DNA of 36,938 nucleotides from an uncultured Verrucomicrobiota bacterium (GTDB lineage Bacteria; Verrucomicrobiota; Verrucomicrobiia; Verrucomicrobiales; DEV007): NCBI GenBank assembly GCA_902589825.1, contig CACIUL010000033.1, positions 1 to 36,938 of the forward strand, read 5' to 3'. Shown piece by piece: positions 15,953 to 22,799 of this stretch (position 1 is its first letter; each line of letters starts with the position of its first letter). The notes under the pieces were generated by a model. It saw only the letters and a program-made list of their open reading frames with translations, ran no database searches and was not told where the DNA came from. The position numbers and the translations under genes were made by a program.

Positions 15953-16690
15953 TTATTTGATGCGCCTTCGGATCAGGAAAGGATCAGATTCATCCTTGCT
16001 GTCATAGGCAAAGGGCTCCCATCCCGCGGGGATCTCCCCGGAGGATGTCTTGACCTCCCACTGCTGCTTGGCAGCTGCGGCATCGCTCGTGCAACGGCGG
16101 ATAAGGATCGGATCAAACTCATCGTTGTAATCATAACCAAAGGGCTCCCATCCCAAGGGGATCTCCCCGGAGGATGTCTTGACCTCCCACTTCTGCTGGG
16201 CAGCTGTGCCATCACTCGTGCAGTTACGGATGAGTATCGGATCAAGCTCATCATTGCTGTCATAGGCAAAGGGTTCCCATCCCACGGGAATCTTGATCCC
16301 AGCGGTCTTGATTTCCCACTTCTGCTTGGCACCCGCGGCATCGCTCGTGCAACGCCGAATGAGTATTGGGTCAAACTCATCATTGCTGTCATAGGCAAAG
16401 GGTTCCCATCCCGTCGGAATCTTGCCGGAGGACGTCTTGAATTCCCACTTCTGCCTGACAGCTGCGGCATCAGTCGTGCAACGGCGGACAAGGACCGGGT
16501 CAGACTCATCAAAACTGTCAAAGGCAAAGGGTTGCCACCCGACGGGGATCTTACCGGAGGACGTCTTGATTTCCCACTTCTGTCCTGCGTCCCACACCGT
16601 GGCGGGTCCGGCCCCGGCCAAAAGCGGAAAAGCGGCAAACGTAAGCATTACCACCAAAGAGAATTGCCGCATCACGATATTGTCACTCAT
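15953..16690 (-). CDS. Exported protein of five 43-residue tandem repeats
   Basis: From ATG 16690 (the frame is open to a TTG at 16729) the protein starts MSDNIVMRQFSLVVMLTFAAFP, a signal peptide. It then consists almost entirely of five head-to-tail units starting at residues equivalent to 16582, 16453, 16324, 16195 and 16066, a strict 129-bp period. The unit consensus is QKWEhKTSSGxIPxGWEPFxYDxxDExDPhLIRRCTSDxxxAx. Each of the first four units keeps one Cys (RRCTSD); the last ends RRRIK. The GWEPFAYD and DPILIRR blocks suggest one beta-meander per unit, so a small propeller or solenoid is possible. I do not recognise a named family. It lies 43 bp downstream of the COG0523 GTPase on the same strand and may share its transcript. 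Confidence 0.75.
   Translation of the reverse strand: MSDNIVMRQFSLVVMLTFAAFPLLAGAGPATVWDAGQKWEIKTSSGKIPVGWQPFAFDSFDESDPVLVRRCTTDAAAVRQKWEFKTSSGKIPTGWEPFAYDSNDEFDPILIRRCTSDAAGAKQKWEIKTAGIKIPVGWEPFAYDSNDELDPILIRNCTSDGTAAQQKWEVKTSSGEIPLGWEPFGYDYNDEFDPILIRRCTSDAAAAKQQWEVKTSSGEIPAGWEPFAYDSKDESDPFLIRRRIK
15956..16582 (-). repeat. 129-bp tandem repeat array, 4 full + 1 partial unit
   Basis: The DNA encoding the 43-residue units repeats without a single indel; the 'CTG' reverse codon for the initial Gln recurs at 16580, 16451, 16322, 16193 and 16064. Units differ by scattered substitutions, mostly synonymous or conservative. This indicates duplication followed by selection on the protein rather than very recent expansion. 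Confidence 0.9.
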
Positions 16691-16732
16691 AATGACAGAG
16701 TTACCCTGTACAAAACAAAAACCAACCAAAAA

Positions 16733-17845
16733 TTACTTTAAGGGTTCACCTCCGGGGCTATGCACGGCCAATCCATTCCCGGTATTTGGTGATCGTGTCC
16801 CGCTGTCACCACCAAACTCATCGACTACCAAGCCCCTGATCGCATCCTTATCCAATCCCCATCCCACGCACAAAAGAGAAGCCGGCAGGGTTGAACCACC
16901 CCTCAAAGGTATTGGTGAGGGCGAAACCTCACTGCCACTTCTTTGGAAAAGCCATCGCATGCCGGGTTCCTCAACCGTTTTGACAAGGGCCTTGGCACGC
17001 AATACTGCAATGGGCAGTTTGCTGAGCAAGCGCTCAATGGCTATCCGGCGCACTCTGGGAGGGAGGGAGAATTGGCAGCTTTCAACCTGATGCGAAAGCA
17101 AGTGCACCTCATCAGAGGTCAGGTCATTGGATCCTTCATATTGCCATGCAGCATTGCTCTCATGGTACAGTTGACCAGCATTATTGTTGAGCCAGCGCAC
17201 TTCACAGAGCAAAGCATCTAAAAACTGTTTTGTAGTAACCTCGAGAGAATAAGGATATCGGTTGTTGAGCTCACTTGCCACCTCTCGAATGTCGAGATTC
17301 CCGGAATTGTTTGTGTGGGATAAGAGATGAATGCCAGCACCTTCCATCTGACGTTTCTCAAGCGGGTTCAATGTGCCGCGCTTCCCCCAATAGCGAACGT
17401 CAATCACGCAGATTTGCAGTATTGGGTAAAACAACAAATTCTCTTTCAATAGCGAAAACGTCTCCACCAATACCAATGGGTCAGCCGTTCCGTTTAACTC
17501 AATCAATAACAGATCACCCCTGCTACCTGCAGCCGTTTTGCAAAGAGTCACCAACTCATCGAGGCTTTCACAACAGGCACAACTTGCCGACAGCGCCGCC
17601 ACGCTAGCCGCTTGTCCTTGATCGATACTTGCAACATCCAAGTCTGCATTGAAAACATCATTCAATATGACATCCGCCATTACTCCTCGTCGGGAGAGAC
17701 CGGATAAGAGCGTTCGAATTAAACTTGTTTTACCCGCCCCCAAAAACCCGGAAACAATGACAAGTGGCTTCTTGATTGCTGTTTGACTCTCTTGATCAAG
17801 GCTTTTCTGGATTGGATGTATCTCCATAAACTTCCGCTCAATCAA
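16733..17845 (-). CDS. COG0523 (CobW/P47K) family GTPase, metal chaperone type
   Basis: 370 residues. The TTG at 17845 is preferred because AAGGAG lies four bases upstream, one of the few clear Shine-Dalgarno sequences in the window; an ATG at 17827 is the alternative. Residues 27-45 read KKPLVIVSGFLGAGKTSLI (Walker A GFLGAGKTS). The family's metal-binding CxCC motif is present as SCACCES near residue 89, followed by LLLIELNGTADPL, which matches the G3 region. COG0523 proteins deliver or handle Zn, Co, Ni or Fe in the cytoplasm, and many are made under zinc starvation. The C-terminal part is shorter and less conserved than the usual CobW_C domain. It lies downstream of the FmdB-like gene and of the palindromic operator candidate, which supports zinc control. 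Confidence 0.85.
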   Translation of the reverse strand: MIERKFMEIHPIQKSLDQESQTAIKKPLVIVSGFLGAGKTSLIRTLLSGLSRRGVMADVILNDVFNADLDVASIDQGQAASVAALSASCACCESLDELVTLCKTAAGSRGDLLLIELNGTADPLVLVETFSLLKENLLFYPILQICVIDVRYWGKRGTLNPLEKRQMEGAGIHLLSHTNNSGNLDIREVASELNNRYPYSLEVTTKQFLDALLCEVRWLNNNAGQLYHESNAAWQYEGSNDLTSDEVHLLSHQVESCQFSLPPRVRRIAIERLLSKLPIAVLRAKALVKTVEEPGMRWLFQRSGSEVSPSPIPLRGGSTLPASLLCVGWGLDKDAIRGLVVDEFGGDSGTRSPNTGNGLAVHSPGGEPLK

Positions 17846-17977
17846 ATGACTCCTTGAATTGAATAAAACAGGGGGGGCTTACGCATTAGCAATTTCGCTT
17901 TACCAAAAACGTCAAAAATTGGCAGCAACTCGTTTCAAGGTAATCATAACCACCTGAAATACATTTATCCGCTCCGC

Positions 17978-18190
17978 TCAACAACTACAGGATCCCCGGC
18001 AACAGTGAACCCGCTCATCTTTTCCGCCGGTTGACGTGTATCCAAACCCACCTGATACAATACGGCGAACGGGAACACCTGTCCTTGGGTGAGTGACAAG
18101 AGCCTCATCATGAATGCTTTGTTTCCACTCAAAGCGTTCAGATTTTTCATCAGCTCCCTGGGGAATGGTTTCATAAATGTAGGTGATCAT
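17978..18190 (-). CDS. FmdB-like small Cys-tailed protein
   Basis: 70 residues starting MITYIYETIPQG, then ERFEWKQSIHDEALVTHPRTGVPVRRIVSGGFG. This is the pattern of the short FmdB/zinc-ribbon-like proteins ('MPTYxYETIP...RFE..QSM.D..L..HP.TG.PVRR..SGGFG'). It lacks the N-terminal CxxC of canonical FmdB but ends in a Cys cluster, HCCRGSCSC, suited to binding a metal ion. The ATG at 18190 was chosen because family proteins start exactly there; the frame is open another 69 bp upstream into the palindrome. No Shine-Dalgarno is visible. It sits between the operator candidate at 18209-18251 and the COG0523 GTPase, so a small metal-responsive or metal-storage role is inferred. Confidence 0.7.
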   Translation of the reverse strand: MITYIYETIPQGADEKSERFEWKQSIHDEALVTHPRTGVPVRRIVSGGFGYTSTGGKDERVHCCRGSCSC

Positions 18191-18208
18191 GATGAGCAAG
18201 TTTATTTG

Positions 18209-18251
18209 ACCATTTCTAGTAATGCAACTAGTTTGCATTACTAGAAATGGT
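18209..18251. promoter_or_regulatory. Perfect 19-bp-arm palindrome, candidate Zur-type operator
   Basis: ACCATTTCTAGTAATGCAA (18209-18227) is followed by the 5-nt spacer CTAGT and by its exact reverse complement (18233-18251). The element occupies the short gap between the FmdB-like gene (minus) and the MerC-type gene (plus). It overlaps the MerC-type start codon at 18247, so a protein bound here could block both transcripts. The symmetric core TAATGCAA-N5-TTGCATTA has the size and A+T-rich dyad form expected of a Fur/Zur-family site. The surrounding genes are metal-related, hence the Zur suggestion. The symmetry is seen in the sequence; the regulator is inference. An RNA hairpin is the alternative. 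Confidence 0.65.
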
Positions 18252-18849
18252 ACCTTCAACTCTCAGCACAAGATTAAGACTCCCCAAAGCAGACCACATT
18301 GGGATTGCCGCCTCGATAATGTGCGCGATCCACTGCGCTCTCGCACCCTTTTTGCTCCTTACGCTTCCGGCAGTCGGCAAGATATGGGCTCACCCCTCAT
18401 CCCACATACTTGTTGCCTTGCTGGTAGTGCCCTTGGCCGCAATCTCCATTCGACAAGGTTATCTTGTCCACAACAAGCGATGGATACTCACTACAGCTTA
18501 CATCGGTATCTCTGTCGTCCTTGCTGGTTCCATTCTTCCTCTCTTCAGCAAGGAAATGGATACGTCTATTCCGGTAGTAAATGAGTCAGGAGGCAACTCG
18601 GCTTCCACATACTCAGTAATCGATGACACCAACCTCATTCCAGGCGAAAATGAAGCTTTGGACGAAATGGAATGCATTGATAATTGTTGTCCTAGCCTGC
18701 AAATCAGTGAAACCGGGGAATCATTCTTACATATTCCACCCGCAGCAATTGTAACGACCCTGGGTGGTATTTTTCTGATCGTTGCCCATGTAGGTAACCT
18801 CTGCTCCTGTGGTCATGCATGTCGTGCAGGAAAATGTGATGATTGCTAA
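18247..18849 (+). CDS. MerC-domain membrane protein with Cys-rich C-terminus
   Basis: 200 residues. The first half is a MerC domain: DHIGIAASIMCAIHCALAPFLLLTLPAVG (with the conserved CAIHC pair), then SHILVALLVVPLAAISI and GYLVHNKRWILTTAYIGISVVLAGSILPLF. A fourth membrane segment lies at about 163-183. Between helices 3 and 4 is a long hydrophilic loop with CIDNCC, and the C-terminus is NLCSCGHACRAGKCDDC, giving at least nine candidate metal-ligand cysteines beyond the MerC pair. MerC domains were first described in mercury uptake, but such chromosomal copies next to COG0523 genes more likely move or sense another divalent metal such as zinc. That assignment is inference. The start codon lies in the right arm of the palindrome; a later start would cut into the first helix region. 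Confidence 0.8.
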   Translation: MVPSTLSTRLRLPKADHIGIAASIMCAIHCALAPFLLLTLPAVGKIWAHPSSHILVALLVVPLAAISIRQGYLVHNKRWILTTAYIGISVVLAGSILPLFSKEMDTSIPVVNESGGNSASTYSVIDDTNLIPGENEALDEMECIDNCCPSLQISETGESFLHIPPAAIVTTLGGIFLIVAHVGNLCSCGHACRAGKCDDC

Positions 18850-18995
18850 GCAAACCAATCCTCAAACAGGATTGGATCACGATAAGCCTTGGCTTATACC
18901 CGCTCCCCCGGCCTGATAATAAGTCAACCGGACGCAAACATTCCGCAAGCAATCGTTAGTAATCCATGCGCGGGTTTGGCTTAAGTATTATAAGC

Positions 18996-19148
18996 ATGAA
19001 CCTTGATAATTCAGACCTGCGCATCAGGAAGCACACGGTGTCCATAAAAAAAGTGGCATTGCGTAAAATCCAGCAATCACTGGAAAAAAAGATCGAGGCA
19101 TTACGTTCAAAGGGAAAGCTGACGAAGGGTTCCTTTTCTGCACCCTGA
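18996..19148 (+). CDS. Small basic hypothetical protein
   Basis: 50 residues from ATG 18996: MNLDNSDLRIRKH, then a Lys/Arg-rich helical stretch (KKVALRKIQQSLEKKIEALRSKGKL). It would be a short amphipathic, positively charged helix, possibly a coiled coil. A start at 18966 adds ten residues. There is no Shine-Dalgarno and no recognisable family. It stands alone between the MerC-type gene and a minus-strand lipoprotein, so the call rests on composition only. Confidence 0.3.
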   Translation: MNLDNSDLRIRKHTVSIKKVALRKIQQSLEKKIEALRSKGKLTKGSFSAP

Positions 19149-19228
19149 CCCGAATTGCACATTGCCGCGAACATCACGACAAGCAATCAAAGCTGTTAAA
19201 GCTTGTCCCTTGAAAGGCTATTTAAGAA

Positions 19229-19609
19229 CTACGGATTTTCTGGTTTAAAGGGAGCATTTGGATCCCTCAGTATGGCAGGATCCAATAATATATTGCCTGC
19301 CCGGCATCGCTTCAGAAAGCCGTCCACATAAACGACGGAACCAATACGGCAACCCTCAGCCATCGCCCTGAACGTTCCCAAGTTACATTCTATATCATCC
19401 CCAAGGTATACCCGTGCATTTCCCTGCTGACCAACGTCCACTTTTGTAACTGTTCCCTTAACGGTGATATGCTTTCCCTCAAAGGATCGGCCGGCAACCA
19501 CCAGGTCCTTCTGCAAAAACTGAGCGTCCGGATCCCCGTAATCCAACAACCACCCCTGGCATCCAGACAAGGACATCACAACACCCGCAAGCAGCAACAT
19601 TGATTTCAT
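19229..19609 (-). CDS. OB-fold lipoprotein
   Basis: 126 residues from ATG 19609. MKSMLLLAGVVMSLSGCQGW is a lipoprotein signal with lipobox LSGC, so the mature protein is anchored through Cys17. The rest contains FEGKHITVKGTVTKVDV, ARVYLGDDIECNLG and CRIGSVVYVDGFLKRC, the alternating strands of an OB-fold of the tRNA_anti-like type found in small periplasmic proteins. Two Cys (CNLG... and ...GCRIG) may pair. The ligand is unknown. An upstream in-frame ATG at 19645 would put a charged stretch ahead of the signal and is less likely. It is divergent from the transglutaminase-like gene, with about 120 bp between them. Confidence 0.65.
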   Translation of the reverse strand: MKSMLLLAGVVMSLSGCQGWLLDYGDPDAQFLQKDLVVAGRSFEGKHITVKGTVTKVDVGQQGNARVYLGDDIECNLGTFRAMAEGCRIGSVVYVDGFLKRCRAGNILLDPAILRDPNAPFKPENP

Positions 19610-19731
19610 CACGATAAGTTTGGTGGTAAAAAAACAACACCACAATCACAAAAAGAAGCGGGTGATTGAGAACCCGATACAAAGCATTACTGTGCGTGGT
19701 GCCCCCGTTACATTCCGGGAACAAAATTTTC

Positions 19732-21483
19732 ATGGATAAGCTTCCCCTCATCCACATCCTGCCAACTGTCCTGTTCCTGTCCGGACCGCTTCTCCAGTCA
19801 TCAGAGCATGCAAAAAGCCCTGCACCTTCCCCGAAGCATGCCAAGCTGAAACTCTGGAATGATTCTGCACTTCAGGACTGGTGGAAGAACCATCAAGGGC
19901 CTGAAAAGGTCGTCTCAGGCGCACGAGAACTGCTGGCAACCCTCCAGTCGGCACAACAGCAGCACGGCCTTGCCAAAGTACTGGCCAATAAACACTTCAT
20001 TGGCTGGCTCAGGCACCTCGCCTGGCTCAGGCTCTTTCCTCCAGATTATTCAGACCACGATTACTTCTCAAGGCAGGAAAACTTCACGGCTTTCCGCGCA
20101 CTCTCTTCAAGACGCGAACTGGTGAACCTGACAGTCACCTCAATGAGCTGCCGGGATCACCCTTCCGGTGTCTTGAAAGTCCTATGTGAGATTGAGAAAA
20201 ATGCTCCCAAGGATCTCGGTCAATACAACAAGCTGGCAGTGGCCTTTGCCCTGGTCTGGGATCAACCGTTTCCTTCCTACTGGCCCCATCCCAAGGTTGA
20301 AGGAAAAAATATACCAAGGGGCGATTCAAGCGTTGCCAGGCGTTTTTCATTCATGATTGATGCCATGCGTGACAACCGACTGGTTATGGATCCCCGCAAG
20401 CTTTCAATTCGTGAATTAACCTTTGTCGTAGATACCCCGGTCGAGTTGCGCGAACTGGCCTATGTCAGGCAAATAAAGCTGCAATCATCAAGGAAGCTTG
20501 AGCAACTCTACAGCGTGGTCCCTTATGATCATTCCCGAATCCAGAATGAAACTTACTCCTGGCCGCATGGGCCCTACCGGCTGATTGAAATTGGCAGGAG
20601 GAAAGGAGGCATCTGCATGGATCAGGCATATTTCGTGGCCCATGCCGGGAAATCCATGGGGATTCCCACGGTCCTCTTCATGGGACAGGGACGCTCCGGG
20701 GACCATGCCTGGGTCGGGTTCCTGACCGGCCCCAGGCAATGGAAACTGGATGCGGCACGGTGGCAGGGGGAAAATTACCCGGTCGGCCTGGCATTTGACC
20801 CCCAGACATGGCGACGGTTCAGCGACCAGCAAATGGAATACTCCATCAAGGCAGAAGGTGACAGCCCGGCCGTGGCGCGTGGCAAACTGGTACTGGCCTG
20901 GGCGGCCCTCAACAGAAGGCATTTCTCCTACCCGGACATTCTCGGTGCCGCGGCCCAGTCCATGCCAAGGTCATTTGAACCCTGGGAACTGAAGGCGGAA
21001 TGGCTGGAGGAAAATCAACCGGACCTTGCCTTACATCAGGTTTTCTGGGAGCGATGGATCACCCATTTCAGTGGCGAGCGTGAAATGAAGGCAAGGGGAC
21101 AAATGCAACTTTTGCGGATACTTCGCAAGCTTGGGAATAACGCCGCCGCGGAAAGGATCGGCCGGCAAATTGTGGCAGAGAACAAGTCAAAACGCTTTGA
21201 TCTCGGTATCGCCATCGCCGCTGACGCCATCTTTGACCAACAAAATGCCGGGCACTGGGAAAAAGCAGCCAAGGAATATGAGCAGGCCATCCAGCGATTC
21301 AGCAAACAGGCCGGCGGTCACCTCTTTTACAACCTCGTGCAACCATATGTTCAGGCCTGCCTCTCCGCAGGGCAGCCTTCCCATGCAAGGGCAGCCCTCA
21401 AGGTGGCCGATTCCGTTCTCAGGCCCGAGCCCCGTTCGATTCTGGCCAATGACCTCGGAAAACTGCGTGGACAAGTCCGATAA
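19732..21483 (+). CDS. Exported transglutaminase-like protein
   Basis: 583 residues from ATG 19732, which starts a signal peptide (LPLIHILPTVLFLSGPLLQ). The frame is open to 19666, but that extension precedes the signal. The transglutaminase-like (papain-fold) core lies around residues 225-345. Cys295 is in KGGICMDQAYFVAHAGKSMGIPT, His325 in GDHAWVGFL and Asp340 in WKLDAARW, the expected Cys-His-Asp triad in order and spacing. The C-terminal 200 residues are helical and TPR-like (AERIGRQIV, KAAKEYEQAIQRF, ARAALKVADSVL), suggesting a protein-binding tail. Such proteins act as periplasmic peptidases or cross-linkers; the substrate cannot be read. It is transcribed alone, ending 110 bp before the Fur-box-like site. 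Confidence 0.75.
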   Translation: MDKLPLIHILPTVLFLSGPLLQSSEHAKSPAPSPKHAKLKLWNDSALQDWWKNHQGPEKVVSGARELLATLQSAQQQHGLAKVLANKHFIGWLRHLAWLRLFPPDYSDHDYFSRQENFTAFRALSSRRELVNLTVTSMSCRDHPSGVLKVLCEIEKNAPKDLGQYNKLAVAFALVWDQPFPSYWPHPKVEGKNIPRGDSSVARRFSFMIDAMRDNRLVMDPRKLSIRELTFVVDTPVELRELAYVRQIKLQSSRKLEQLYSVVPYDHSRIQNETYSWPHGPYRLIEIGRRKGGICMDQAYFVAHAGKSMGIPTVLFMGQGRSGDHAWVGFLTGPRQWKLDAARWQGENYPVGLAFDPQTWRRFSDQQMEYSIKAEGDSPAVARGKLVLAWAALNRRHFSYPDILGAAAQSMPRSFEPWELKAEWLEENQPDLALHQVFWERWITHFSGEREMKARGQMQLLRILRKLGNNAAAERIGRQIVAENKSKRFDLGIAIAADAIFDQQNAGHWEKAAKEYEQAIQRFSKQAGGHLFYNLVQPYVQACLSAGQPSHARAALKVADSVLRPEPRSILANDLGKLRGQVR

Positions 21484-21593
21484 AATCCACCCGGTCATTT
21501 TTCTAGTCAAAGGGCAAAGCCGGGCCTTTTGACAGGACGAGATGATAAAACCCATCAAAATGGATTTTTGGTTTGATGATTGGCGGTTAAGTT

Positions 21594-21612
21594 GATATTG
21601 ATTCTCATTATC
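21594..21612 (+). promoter_or_regulatory. Fur-box-like operator
   Basis: GATATTGATTCTCATTATC matches 16 of 19 positions of the classical Fur box GATAATGATAATCATTATC. It ends six bases before the ATG of the imelysin lipoprotein, so Fur binding would block transcription start or ribosome access. The downstream pair (imelysin-like + di-haem oxidoreductase) fits iron control. Confidence 0.75.
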
Positions 21613-21618
21613 GGTAAT

Positions 21619-22794
21619 ATGGCTATCCGCTACTGCATCACGGCACTTTTTTCCCTGGGGCTCATGTCCTGCAGTCAGGAACGAAAAGAGGAAAACGGTG
21701 CCCCGTCCGTCTCCCTCGACCAAGTGGTTGAAAACTATGCACAGATTGCGTATGCCTCCTACGTTGACTCATTGGATGCTGCCAAAAAAATGCAGTCTCA
21801 GATTGCAGCATTCCTGTCCAGCCCGACCGAGCAGGGCTTGCTGGCAGCCAGGGAAAGCTGGATCAACGCAAGGCTGCCTTACCTGCAGACAGAGGTCTAC
21901 CGATTCTATGATGGGCCCATTGATGATGAGGACGGACCTGAGGGATTGCTGAATGCCTGGCCTATGGATGAAGCATATATCGACTATGTCATGGGTATGC
22001 CAGGGGCCGGAATTATCAATGAGACGCAATCATATCCTGAAATCAGCAAGGCATTACTCATCAAGCTTAATGAAAAGGATGGTGAGGAGAATATCAGCTG
22101 CGGATACCATGCCATTGAGTTCCTCCTTTGGGGGCAGGATTTACGGGCTGATGGACCTGGCAACCGCTCCCATACCGACTATACAACTGCCGCGAATGCC
22201 GATCGAAGGAAGCAATTCCTGAGCCTCACCGTTTCCCTGCTCCTTGAAAACCTGCAAAGCCTTGTCGATGCCTGGGCACCATCAAAGGAAAATTACAGGG
22301 CAGAGTTTGTCCAGGACAACCCCGCAAGATCCATCGAGAAAATCCTGTCGGGAATGACCCTGTTAAGTGGCTTTGAGTTGGCCGGGGAGAGATTACTCGT
22401 CGCCTATGAATCAAGGGCACAGGAGGACGAGCATTCCTGTTTCAGTGACACCACGCACAATGATGCCATCTACGATATTGTCGGCCTGATTAACGTCTGG
22501 TCGGGATTGTATCAAAGACCGGACGGATCAAAAATAGAAGGTCCCGGAATCCAGTCGCTGGCTTCAGCCAAGGATGCCCAGTTGGCCGAGAAGCTTCACG
22601 CGGAGCTCATCTCATCATTATCAACTGCGAAAAATATTCCGCGCCCATTTGATCAGGCCATACTCGCTGAGGAAGGCTCTGATGCAAGACAGGCCATCCT
22701 GAGGCTGATTGAAGAACTTGAGGATGTGGCGGACGGCCTCGTGGTCATTGCCGACAAGATCGGTGTCAGCGTCACCAGGGAACCGGAGCCCTAA
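21619..22794 (+). CDS. Imelysin-like (M75) lipoprotein
   Basis: 391 residues from ATG 21619. MAIRYCITALFSLGLMSCSQ is a lipoprotein signal (lipobox LMSC, Cys18). An in-frame ATG at 21580 lies upstream of the Fur-box-like site and is rejected. The imelysin fold is shown by ARESWINARLPYLQTEVYRFYDGPID (about 77-101) and by the GxHxxE motif GYHAIEFLLWGQDL (162-175). A second helical half carries SGMTLLSGFELAGERLLVAYESRAQEDEHSCFSDTTHND. Imelysin-like proteins such as IrpA, EfeO and Algp7 are periplasmic iron-uptake components; most are no longer peptidases. The next gene, starting five bases after the stop, encodes the di-haem oxidoreductase that commonly accompanies them, so the two form an operon for iron acquisition. 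Confidence 0.9.
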   Translation: MAIRYCITALFSLGLMSCSQERKEENGAPSVSLDQVVENYAQIAYASYVDSLDAAKKMQSQIAAFLSSPTEQGLLAARESWINARLPYLQTEVYRFYDGPIDDEDGPEGLLNAWPMDEAYIDYVMGMPGAGIINETQSYPEISKALLIKLNEKDGEENISCGYHAIEFLLWGQDLRADGPGNRSHTDYTTAANADRRKQFLSLTVSLLLENLQSLVDAWAPSKENYRAEFVQDNPARSIEKILSGMTLLSGFELAGERLLVAYESRAQEDEHSCFSDTTHNDAIYDIVGLINVWSGLYQRPDGSKIEGPGIQSLASAKDAQLAEKLHAELISSLSTAKNIPRPFDQAILAEEGSDARQAILRLIEELEDVADGLVVIADKIGVSVTREPEP

Positions 22795-22799
22795 TTGCT

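Noticed and set aside
15956-16582. The 129-bp array as a CRISPR or non-coding satellite
   Set aside because: Units are contiguous without spacers and keep one open frame with conserved protein blocks.
18222-18584. 120-residue plus-strand frame overlapping the MerC gene
   Set aside because: Out of frame with the four membrane helices and composed of low-similarity shadow sequence; its start lies in the palindrome only because the two arms read alike.
21580-21618. ATG 21580 as the imelysin start
   Set aside because: It would put the Fur-box-like site inside the coding region and add residues before an otherwise complete lipoprotein signal.
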